A stretch of 64,000 nt of DNA from Pararge aegeria (Eukaryota; Arthropoda; Insecta; Lepidoptera; Nymphalidae): NCBI RefSeq assembly GCF_905163445.1, contig NC_053193.1, positions 3,038,001-3,102,000 of the forward strand, in the 5' to 3' direction. The notes under the pieces were generated by a model. It was not told the DNA's origin. It saw nothing but the letters and a program-made list of their open reading frames with translations, and did not search any database. Both the position numbers and the translations under genes were made by a program. The first letter of the stretch is position 1. Each line of letters begins with the position of its first letter. Below are positions 33,481 to 42,999 of the stretch, one piece after another.

Positions 33481-34089
33481 CGGCTGTACACACTCGCCGA
33501 GACACACCAAGACAGGCCGAGAACGAGTATGTACACGGTGCATTCGTCTTGTCTCGCTCTCTCGTGTCTCGCCTCGGTTGTTCTCGGTCACTGGTCGGTT
33601 TTTTGCGCCCGAGTCAAAGGGTCTCGTTGAGTCTCGCGAGGAAAACGAGAGCGAGCATGTACACACTTGTTCAGTTAGTTTATCGCCGACTGTGTTCGCG
33701 TTAAGACGGGCTTCGCCATGTGGTCTAATGAACGTGAATTACAATTTCTGGAGTACTATCAAATGGAACCAATATTATGGGATTCTAAACATGTAAAACA
33801 TAAGGACAAGCAAGGTGTTCACGATGCTTGGATGCGAGTAAGCGAGCGAATGGAAATTTCTGTAGCAGAGTTAAAAAAGAAAAGAGATTCGCTAATGGCC
33901 ACGTACAGGAGCCATAAAAAATTATAATAGCTCACAGCACAAAGGCAAACAGCAGCTGCAATTTCCACGTCCATTGTCACAGAAATCTTCCGTACAAATG
34001 AAAACGCGAGTGTGTACAAGTACGCTCTCGCCGAGACTATCACCGGCCGAAACTCTCGACGAGAGGCTCTCGACGAGTGTGTACAGCCG
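33481..34089. mobile_element. 609-bp TIR element carrying a MADF-type ORF
   Basis: The ends CGGCTGTACACACTCG (33481) and its inverse CGAGTGTGTACAGCCG (ending 34089) bound the element. Inside are further copies of the same signal, for example CGAGTATGTACACGG near 33523 and CGAGCATGTACACACTTG near 33652 on the left, and GCGAGTGTGTACAAGTACGC near 34009 on the right, with many CTCGCCGAGA and TCTCG motifs. Flanking GCC on both sides may be a 3-bp target duplication. No transposase is encoded; it looks like an internally deleted derivative of a larger Harbinger- or ISL2EU-like element that kept only the first exon of its accessory gene. Confidence 0.85.
33718..33927 (+). CDS. MADF-domain ORF inside the 609-bp TIR element (partial)
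   Basis: An ATG at 33718 opens 69 codons ending at a TAA (33925-33927). Recognisable pieces are NERELQFLEYYQMEPILWDS, DAWMRVSERMEISVAELKKK and RDSLMATYRSHKK. These align with the MADF start of the Harbinger accessory protein at 16920 (FIEKYREIRELWDPKH, WVKLSDQFGITVEECQKK, SLLASLRREKSK). The second half of a MADF domain (the W-x-Y-x-x-L-x-FL part) is missing, so it is a first exon read through, or a stand-alone half domain. A GTAC donor-like site inside ATGGCCACGTACAGG could have been the original splice site. Such a fragment might still bind element ends and compete with the full protein; that is inference. Confidence 0.65.
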   Translation: MWSNERELQFLEYYQMEPILWDSKHVKHKDKQGVHDAWMRVSERMEISVAELKKKRDSLMATYRSHKKL

Positions 34090-34740
34090 CCATCACAGGG
34101 ACACAACAGCCGAAATTGATTTTCTAATTAACACCAAATCGCTCAGCGTGTAGACAATTATGCGGTCAGTTGCAATACAAGGTAGCTATTGTCATTATTG
34201 TATCCAGAAACTAAGTGGATGAGAAATTTGAATTAAAAGATTTTGAATTATATTCCAACCACCATAAGATGCAAATTCATATGGCACTTGTATTATCTCT
34301 TAACAGGTTCACCTAAGACTTCATCTTCCCTTTACGATAAGACGATTCATAGAAGAACCTATGGTGCAGTGGGAATTTGGGAATTTATAGTTTCCTTATT
34401 TCGCTCCGGTCTGTTCAGGTCATCTTCAGCTGTGTTAGTTACTGCAATACCGACAAGACGTGCCACTAAGCTATATAAGCGTTCCGTTACGATGATGCTC
34501 AGGAACTGATTAGGGTTTGAGATAACTGCTACACCTCTAATAGCCCACTACCATCTTATATTGTAAACCACCAAATGAGATTCAAGATTCGTTTACTAAA
34601 TTAAATTAAAAAAAAACTCATTTTTTTTTGTTACATTTTTATTTTGTTTTCTTGTGTTAAAGATGAATTAGTCAGGAGTATTCCTAGCTATTTTTTATGA
34701 ATGGTACAAGATGGCCGCCGCCACAAAATGGCGGAATATA

Positions 34741-36165
34741 TAGTCAAAGTCAAAAGTCAAAGTCAAAAATATCTTTATTCAAGTAGGCCCACAGGTGGCA
34801 CTTTTGATGCGTACATAAGAATTACACGGTAGTGAGATGATGGCGATAACCACATTCGTAAACTTAAAACTAAAGCTACGAGAGTTCCAAACGCGTCCCG
34901 GTCTAAGAAGAAGCCCACAACAAACTTAGCCGGGTGTTTTTTTTTTTTTTTTTGTTATCGCCATCTCACAATGTCATTTTAAATTATTAGAAGAGCAACC
35001 TGGTTAGAACAATAATTTACACCCAAGCTTTTTTATCGTTTACGTAGTCCTTTATACTATAATAGGACTTTTCTATAAGCTTACGTTTAATACAAACTTT
35101 GAACTTTTTAAGAGACATCTCCAAGATGTCAATTGGTAGTTTATTGTAGAATTGTATGCAATTTCCTTTAAACGAATTATGAATTTTATGTAACCTAGTA
35201 TATTGCACTGTAAGTTTATTCTTACTTCTAATGTTTAAATTATTGCAGTCACATTTTTTCTTAAATTTAGAAATGTTTTTATGGACGTACATTAAATTTT
35301 CAAATATGTACTGACTATACACTGTCATTATTTTAAAATCTTTAAATTTATCTCTCAATGACTCTCTCGGACCCATTTTGTAGATAGAACGAACAGCCCT
35401 CTTCTGCAGCACGAAAATAGTGCTAATATCAGCAGCATTACCCCAAAGTAAAATTCCATATGACATAATGCTGTGAAAGTAACTAAAATATACCAGTCTA
35501 GCAGTTTCTACGTCGGTCATATGGCGTATCTTCTTTACCGCATAGGCAGCAGAACTAAGCCTGTTCGATAAATTATTTACATGAGGGCCCCATTGAAGTT
35601 TAGAATCTAACGTTATTCCTAGAAAAACTGTCGTATCCTCCAGTTTCAGTTCCTCATTATTAAGTAGTACAGTGGTTTTCACGTGTTTAACATTAGGTAA
35701 AGTGAATTTTATACACTTGGTTTTTTTTCCGTTAAGAACCAAATTATTAGCTTCAAACCACTGTACCACTTTAGCGAGAGAGTTGTTTACGTCGTCAAAA
35801 GCTAGTTCACGTCGATTTATTTTAAAAGTCAGTGATGTGTCATCGGCAAACAGAACTATCCCGTGTTTATCCCGGCAAGGTAAGGAAGGTCATTAATGTA
35901 AATAAGGAACAGAAATGGTCCTAATATAGACCCCTGTGGGACACCTATTTTCATAACTGATCCATTAGACCGTTTTCCATTCACGTCGACTTTCTGAATT
36001 CTATCGCGTAGATAGTTACTCATTAAGTCTAGAGCTACACCCTGAATTCCATAGTGGTGTAGTTTCCTAACTAACGTTTCGTGTTGAACACAATCAAACG
36101 CCTTAGTCACAGAACACACCAAGTGCATCACGTGACTCCTCCCAGGCTTCAAACCCAGTATTGTA
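34741..36165 (-). mobile_element. LINE-alpha with RT remnants, 5'-truncated
   Basis: Read leftwards: RT frame 36152-35856 (TKAFDCVQHETLVRKLHHYG, GVPQGSILGPFLFLIYINDL), then FADDTSL in a shifted frame near 35840, then a 250-codon C-terminal frame (35769-35017) with MVQWFEANNLVLNGKKTK, VFLGITLDSKLQWGPHV and RKLIEKSYYSIKDYVNDK. After the stop comes the 3' UTR shared with five other copies here, ending in TTTGACTTTGACTTTTGAC. It belongs to the jockey/CR1 group of non-LTR elements. At least one frameshift and the missing 5' part make it inactive. Its C-terminus and 3' UTR are the source sequence type of the 125-bp satellite. Confidence 0.9.
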
Positions 36166-36173
36166 AACCAAGT

Positions 36174-36288
36174 ATACCCATATTGTATACTTTTTCACAA
36201 CTAAGTATACAATATGGGTATCAACTAAAAAGGGGCTTGCTTGGCGGCCATCTTGGTTTTGTCCTACTAGTACAAAACCAAGATGGCC
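36174..36288. repeat. Two adjacent perfect inverted repeats
   Basis: First pair: ATACCCATATTGTATAC (36174-36190) and its inverse (36205-36221). Second pair: GGCCATCTTGGTTTTGT (36246-36262) and its inverse (36272-36288). They lie 25 bp apart inside the right part of the split family E repeat. Confidence 0.9.
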
Positions 36289-36400
36289 CCCACTAGGAAT
36301 TGGATAATTAAATTTTTTTAACAACTCCTTCAATATGGATATCAAATAAGAGGGAATGATTAGTGTCGGGGACTTTATAAATTAAGTTTTTAATTAAATC

Positions 36401-37359
36401 TCTAAACCTAATTGTCATTTCTACCAATAGCGCTGCCCTTTTCCACTAATAACAAGAAAAGGACGGCACTACTTTTAGAACTATAGGAATTCTGCTTTAG
36501 ACGACCGAACCTTGACCGGAAAAATTACATCGCTAATTGTATATTAACTAATGGGCACTAATGACAACAAACAATTAATAACTTACTAATTTAGTAGTAA
36601 CTAGGGTTATTCCCAGACTTCGTATGCTTTTAACGAAAAATGTTATTTTGGAAACTTTTGTCGCTTTTCTACCCTTTCCCTTGAGGATAACAAAAAATAT
36701 TATTTCATATAAAACTATAAACAATTCTAACCTTATTAAGCCCCTACCTAAACATTTAGTACATTCCTCGAACCCAGCATGGAGCTAGATTTTAGAACTA
36801 TTTCTTAACAGATACAGAAGCCCCAGAGAACCTTCCTTCAAAGTTCCATCAAAATCGATGCAACCGTTTCAAAGATTAGTCAGGACAAAAATACTGACAA
36901 ACGAATATTGAATTTTAGTATTACCATTATTCTTTACTATGCTACATACTATATATAAGTAGTATACCTATCTATTATTATATATGTAGGTTATTATAGT
37001 AGTAAAGAAACTATTTTGGCATTAACATACACTTCGATTTTATTTATATGCATGGATAATCCCGGACGATTATAAATTCCAAGTTATTCTAGACGTTTTT
37101 AACTTAAATGTTCATAAATATGTAAATAATGTACACGCTAGTAAATGCAACTCTTAACCAGTTTGCTATAGAGCAAGGACTGTATTCACAGACAATTTAG
37201 TATTCCTACCGTAAACCAATCTGTGAACACGTATTTTGTTATGCGTATCCAGATATCTTAACCAAGTTATATCGGAATTTAAAAGTTTCAAAAATAATAA
37301 TAGAAAGGTAAGACTATAGAATATAACATACATATAACATTATATTATTAGTTGACGGG
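36401..37359. other. No gene; includes a diverged family R copy
   Basis: About 36600-36915 has ACTAGGGTTATTCCCAGACT TCGTATG and CATCAAAATCGATGCAACCG, typical of family R. The rest is AT-rich and unassigned. Confidence 0.5.
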
Positions 37360-37960
37360 CGGAGATCGCTACTAAGCGATAAGGCCGCCTTTTTTATTCT
37401 GGTTCTATTTTTTTATTTCTGTTTTCTTATATATATCTTTTACTTCATGTGGTGTACAAATAAAGAGTCCGTCACATCTATTAACTGCATTTCTGCACAC
37501 ACATTGTGGAGGATTACTAGTTTTATTGTATTGGTTTTTATTCTTATGTTTATGTTGTCATGATGTGTTTTGTGTGTTTGTGTGTATAAAAAAAAAAGTT
37601 CAATACCAATACTATTACACATTGTTAATACTACCAATAATATTACATATATATTTTGTTAATACAAAAGAACTTTATCTTTTTATAAAATCGTTTGTAC
37701 CTATCACTAGGAAATATCAATTAAATTAAAAATTCAAATAAAAAATTGTGTAGGAACCAACGGGATATGCATGATTGCCTTGAGATAGGTACTTTGGTCT
37801 TGATAGATGGATGGATTTATTGAATGAACGTATGAATGAATATACTTTTTACCAAAAAGTACATATAAAAAGAAAAGTATAACAAAACAACGTGTACAAT
37901 TTGGCGGCCTTATCGCTTCATAGCGATTTCTTCCAGGCAACTAATGGCGAAGATAAAAAA
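37360..37960. mobile_element. Two family S LINE 3' ends, opposite orientation
   Basis: At 37363-37460 (+): AGATCGCTACTAAGCGATAA followed by GGCCGCC. At 37815-37960 (-): GGCGGCCTTATCGCTTCATA, GCGATTTCTTCCAGGCAACT. The stem-loop ATCGCT / AGCGAT is intact in both. Confidence 0.65.
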
Positions 37961-37984
37961 TACAGAAAATAGTTACGTGGTGCG

Positions 37985-38188
37985 CAGTGGCGTGCATAGA
38001 GGGTATGCACAGGGTATGCAGATGATATAAAATGAAGAAAGTCTCCAGTACGCGTTATAAAAACTTAAGGGTAGGCTTCTTATAACTCTTACAATGCCTA
38101 TCCTTAAGTTTTTTATAACTCGTACTGGAGACTTTTTTCATTTTATATCATCTACATACCCTGTGCATACCCTCTATGCACGCCACTG
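37985..38188. mobile_element. hAT-like fold-back MITE, copy 2, with perfect 8-bp target duplication
   Basis: It starts CAGTGGCGTGCATAGAGGGT and ends with the inverse ACCCTCTATGCACGCCACTG. The flanking 8-mers are identical (GTGGTGCG at 37977-37984 and 38189-38196). The halves are inverted along nearly the full 204 bp. CAG-type termini with an 8-bp duplication are the hallmarks of hAT elements. Confidence 0.93.
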
Positions 38189-38254
38189 GTGGTGCGCACA
38201 CATAGGTATATACATATACCCATAAAATAAATATTTCATTACTTAAATATATAC

Positions 38255-38430
38255 TAGCTGTCCCGGCGAACTTCGTATCGAGGATCATTTTTTTTTATGA
38301 ATATTACATTTCAATACTTATTATCCTACTCCAGTCTAAGAGAAATCCAAAAAATCTAATATCATAAAAATTTATCCAGCCGTTCTTGAGTTTACCTCAA
38401 TCTTCTTTTATATATATATATATAGATATT
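38255..38430 (+). repeat. Family R repeat, short copy
   Basis: Starts ACTAGCTGTCCCGGCGAACT TCGTATCGAGG, contains TTTATCCAGCCGTTCTTGAG and ends in a TA run. Confidence 0.55.
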
Positions 38431-38535
38431 AAACAATATTTTTAACTTAAGACAAATAAATAAATAAGTAACCAATGCATTATATCCATTTACCACTCTT
38501 TAAACTTTTATTTCCCAAGACTACACGAAAAATAA

Positions 38536-40056
38536 GTAGGGTCTTTTCGCCTTTTCGCGTCCGACGCCCAATTCGCGTCCAAACGACGGTACACTGTTTT
38601 ACAACAGTGAAAAATAACAATACCGACACTCCAATCTAAACAAGAGCGCTTCTATTGATGTTCGGACCTATGACAGGTACTCACACACAAACAAAAGATC
38701 TGTGCGTGCAACCCAAATTTAATGAAAAATAAACTAATCTTGCGTGTGCAACCAACAAGTGCTGACGCGCGAATCTGTTGTAAAAAAAATAGTGAGCAGC
38801 TGTACATTTCACGGTAAGTATTTAAGGTGTTTATGTGAAATTTAGAATACTTTGTTATCCCTAGACCTTAATTGTGAACCACACTATAGGAATAACGATG
38901 TTTGTGCTCATATTTTTCTACTGACAGTTTTATATAAGGTGGACGCGAACTGGTACATAAAATTTATAAAAAAACCACTTTGCGTCCGCTGTGGACGCAG
39001 ATTACTCTAACTATTTCTCAGTAAGATGTTTAATTAAATACGATAACATGGGAAAAACAATATAAACTTCCTATCAATTTTAACAACATTAACATGCATA
39101 ATATGATGGCCGATTTGCGTCCATATTATTAGAACTATAAAAAAAGATAATGAATGTCAAAAATCAGACTTGGACGCACAGTTTTCCTACATAAGAAACC
39201 TTTTGCGTCCATCTTTTTATCACACGAAAATAATAGAGTAAAATTTATATAATTTTATTTAAATATACTCTTTATAACCTACCTAACCTAAAAATATACA
39301 ATTAATATACGAAAATTATTTTATGTATTTGCCAATATTTGAATTTTGTTCCATTTTTAGGGTTCTTAACCCAAAGGGTAAAAACAGGAACCCAGTACTA
39401 AGACTTCGCTGTTCGTCTGTCACCAGGCTGTAGCTCATTAATCGTGATAGTAAGACAGTTGAAATTTTCGTGGATGATGTATTTCTATTGCCGCTATAAC
39501 AATAAATATTAAAAAATAAAATAAAACACGGAACGCGCGAGTCCGATTCGCACTTGGCCCATTTTAAAGTCTTTGTACCGAAATGGTAAAATAGAATCGT
39601 ATAAAGCCATCGACATTATATTCGAAATAATAGTGAATCTATTAATGGAGTTAGTTGGAGGAGAAAAAAAAATATCCTGAAGTGCAATTTATGTTAACTT
39701 TTATGATATCAGCAATTAGGTATTAAATAAATGTTTTGATTAAAATCACAAGCTTCCCTTTTTATTTCCTATTTCCCTTCCTAATTATTTCTAAACAGGT
39801 GGACGCCAATTGGTCCACAGGCGGACGCAATCTGGATTTTGTGGACGCAAAATGGGAAAATCGCCTGTTTCAGCTATTTGTACCTGTGTAGAATAAAACA
39901 TCAGATGCGTTGTCCTTGTGCATTAAACTTGACAAAACTATATAGGGACTACATTACAACCATATTTGATTAAAAACTACCGCACGGACATTTTTTTTTT
40001 CACGTTCAAACCTAACAACTCCACTAAGTGGACGCAAACAGGCGAAATGACCCTAC
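38536..40056. mobile_element. 1.5-kb TIR element studded with GCGTCC motifs
   Basis: Left end GTAGGGTCTTTTCGCCTTTT then CGCGTCC; right end is the imperfect inverse, GGACGCAAACAGGCGAAATG then ACCCTAC. Twelve GCGTCC/GGACGC motifs, in both orientations, lie near 38566-38580, 38940-38995, 39120-39210, 39797-39850 and 40030. The shared termini fit a TA duplication or an 8-bp GTAGGGTC palindromic edge; superfamily is unresolved. No coding capacity is seen. A common lepidopteran repeat sits inside it at 39355-39565. Confidence 0.75.
39355..39565 (+). repeat. Common lepidopteran repeat inserted in the TIR element
   Basis: It begins TTAGGGTTCTTAACCCAAAG GGTAAAAACAGG, has CTTCGCTGTTCGTCTGTCAC and CAGTTGAAATTTTCGTGGAT, and ends GTCCGATTCGCACTTGGCCC. 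I recognise this sequence type as very widespread in Lepidoptera; its classification is not claimed here. Confidence 0.6.
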
Positions 40057-41098
40057 GTACGCGATAATTAAAGAGCTAGATTATAAGAGTGAATTTCGCT
40101 TGCCAAGTTTCCCGGGTCTCGAACCTCAAGCGCTCATTAAACTGGATTGCACTTCAAAGCAGTATCAGCTTTGTTGCCCGCCTACCCTTTTGATCTTGGA
40201 GTTGGATCGATGGAATTTCAGCTTCTCTTAATTAAAATTTTGCAACTAGATATCTCGAGTTTCGTTCGTTGAAAGTTTGCCGCGGCACGGATAAGTAATT
40301 ATCTGTTCTAAGTTCATGTTATTGTGAATTATGTAGAACTAAATTTTACTTAGAAGTGTAAAGAAGCACATGTCACACCAAGCAACAAACAAAACATAGC
40401 TTTACAATTTATTCCACACTATTGATAAATATATATATTATCATTTTGCATGCCTCATAAGCGAAGCGATGAGGTGGGTATTACTGTCAGTTCACGCACA
40501 CCGCGTGATTTTCCAACTTAAAATGTCACTTATTTTATTCTTTATTGCTTTTATAAGTGAATATAAATAGACAAATGTTGAGAAAAAACACTATTTTAAC
40601 ACTCATGATATTTTTAAATCTCTTTTTATTATTTAAACTAATAAAAAATTGTTTAAAAAATTTCTGTCTTTGACGTCCGTGGGTCTGTATGAGTATGTGC
40701 CGATCCCGTATCTTGTGGTCACGATAACGAGCGAAATACTTCACTTATCGAGTTGTTTTTTTTTTATGGGCTTCAGTATTTTGAGGAATAGAAGCCTATT
40801 ACTTTTCACGGTATAATTAGATGTAGTTTAATTATTATTCACAAATAATCTCAATTTTATTGTAATGAATGAGATTATGAGGCGTGCACTTTTGGATTTT
40901 CCAACTATTTTTATTCTTTGATGAAAAATTTTCCTTAGACGACCGAACCTTGACCGAAAAATTACATCGCGAGTAAGTACCTAATTGTATAAGTGTTTAT
41001 ATTGGCCACGCACTATACTCACAGAACCACCCTGTGTGCCCCGTAATATAATTTTTCGCCTTCAGACTATGAGACCAAATAACAGGCTTCAATGTTTT
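40057..41098. other. No gene seen
   Basis: AT-rich sequence; short frames at 40028-40231 and 40535-40744 have no recognisable domain. Confidence 0.5.
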
Positions 41099-41151
41099 AT
41101 ATAAGATCTCTCTCCATCGGGTCCGGGACCCGATGGAGAGAGATCTTATAT
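41099..41151. repeat. Perfect inverted repeat, 26-bp arms, 1-base spacer
   Basis: The left arm (41099-41124) starts ATATAAGATCTCTCTCCATC and ends GGGTCC. The right arm (41126-41151) is its exact inverse; the only spacer base is G41125. The motif AATGTTTTATATAAGAT lies at its left edge and again at about 41221, as if flanking an insertion. Confidence 0.95.
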
Positions 41152-41324
41152 GACAAGATTACTCGCCATACCAGTGATCACGATCCTCAGTCATGAGGGA
41201 GCGACTAAAGAGAGAGAGAGAATGTTTTATATAAGATTGTCTTCATTGAATTAAGTATTTTTGTATGGATAAATATTTTAGGCCTAAAACTTTTTAAATT
41301 AAACTTTAAATGCGTTATTTTTTT

Positions 41325-41510
41325 ATTCGATAGAAGCAGGCGTTCCTTTGCGGAATTCCCTGATATATTATGAAAATTAAGCTTAATTTGCTGTACTCCG
41401 CGAAAAGCAGGAGAATCTATATGTATCTGTATATGATTTCTAATGTCTTCAATCCTTGTACTCCAATCCAAACAGATCTTCGGCAATGTACCCTCTACAC
41501 ACTTATTAGT
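41325..41510 (-). repeat. Dispersed repeat family G
   Basis: It contains TACTCCGCGAAAAGCAGGAG AATC and ACAGATCTTCGGCAATGTAC CCTC. The same motifs, inverted, occur at 60690-60870, and the first also at about 50430-50490 in both orientations. Unassigned and non-coding. Confidence 0.5.
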
Positions 41511-42990
41511 GCATTATTTTTGCTTATATATAAATGATAGGAAAATGGTGTGGTGGACTTTCATTTATGTTATAAGCTAAAGGCCTCTGGGACTAAACCA
41601 AACTGGAAACTTTACTTGCTTTCTGGTCACAGGGGTAATCATCGCCCATTCCATAACTTTTCTATAATTCAAAGAAACCTCAATTTCTAGTTAATTTATG
41701 CCCTAACTGGGATCAAACCCAGGACCTCATGCCCCTCTAATCACTAAATCAACGAGACAGTCTGAATTTTGATATAGCGATCTCATATGATGCATTCATT
41801 TGATACTAGGACTGCATAATGGCTAAGGATATAAGCTCGAGCCACAAGCTAATACAAGCTATGCAATGTCTTTCTAGCCAATATAAAACTGAAACACCAC
41901 TTTAACTCTCCACGCTAGTTGAGTTGTAATGAGATCTAAGAACAAACTCAAACTTCCACATCGTTCAGATCGAAATTTCAAACAAGAATTTAATCCTATA
42001 CGCAGACGACGCGCGACGTCGCGGGAAACTGGGAGTAAGTTGCAATAAAGTTGCTCGTCTCGCCTGCACAAAGCAAACATCTCGACAAGCGAGCGACGGG
42101 ACCAAAGTCGGCTTGTCGAATAACTAGTTCCTTAAGAGTTTTAAGGCTTATGATTGTTCCAAATGGCATTGAACGATCTGGCATGGCAGGGCTATTTATA
42201 TTTACGAGTATCATATAAATTCTCTTCTATGTTTATAAATCCCTGGTTATTATTTCTCATAAGTGTTACATTTTGCGGGTATAAAATATCTCTCTTAATA
42301 TTGTAGATATTAATTTTAATGTTCTATGCGCTATTTCAAACAGTTCTAATAACTAAAATAAATTGAATGTCTAAAATTTTTCCATATTAAAATATTTTTC
42401 AATTATGCAGGCTAGTATTACAAAAAGGCATGATTTCTTTATTAGTTCGTTTGTACACCATAAACTCTGAAATTAAATAACCGATTTTAATTATCCTTTC
42501 ACCATTAGAAAATAGTTAGATCAATATTTTATGGTGATCCACGCAATCCGCACTGGGCCAGCGTGGAGGAGACGCGTGCTCTGTAGTGGGACGGACTTGT
42601 GATGATGTTAAAGATCCTTTTTTAATGCTGGGAAATGCGTTTTTGCATCCCCTCCTCAAATATCTCATCTGAAGCTGCACCGTTTCCGGAGGGGTATATG
42701 GGACTCACCGGCATAACGCAGCCAGAATACTCTCTAAACCCCAGCGTTGTTCCTACTCGTTGCCTCATGACTTAGTCACGGGAACATTTGCGTAATCGTC
42801 CGCAACCCAGCCAGCGGCGTCTGCCGTGGCAGACCCTCCACAGGGGGACCTTAATCTTATCAAGGTCTCCAAACTCCGTCAGAGGCGCACGAGGAACATT
42901 CGGTGTGCCACGAGGCATGATAATCCAATCTCAACCCTACTAAGTGGCCATCATCCAAACCTACACAATATAATAAATAATAATATTTTT
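41511..42990. other. Sulfotransferase upstream region; no gene, one SINE-B scrap
   Basis: A SINE-B fragment lies at 42540-42607 (ATCCGCACTGGGCCAGCGTG). From about 42610 to 42960 there is a more GC-rich stretch (GAAGCTGCACCGTTTCCGGA, GCAACCCAGCCAGCGGCG) that looks like a repeat or LINE UTR but could not be assigned. A 5' UTR exon must lie somewhere upstream if the acceptor at 42991-42993 is used; I could not place it. Confidence 0.45.
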
Positions 42991-42999
42991 CAGGATAAA

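Larger units (their letters stand above)
34615..36400. repeat. Family E repeat split by LINE-alpha
   Basis: Left part about 34630-34740 (AAAGATGAATTAGTCAGGAG, ATGGCCGCCGCCACAAAATG). Right part about 36166-36390 (AACAACTCCTTCAATATGGA, TATCAAATAAGAGGGAATGA). The order matches the unbroken copy at 31790-32150, with a LINE-alpha inserted on the minus strand between them. Confidence 0.6.

Noticed and set aside
33266..33796. 176-codon ORF on the + strand
   Set aside because: It runs through the repeated TCTCG/GTACAC end of the 609-bp TIR element in a frame different from the MADF ORF; no domain is visible.
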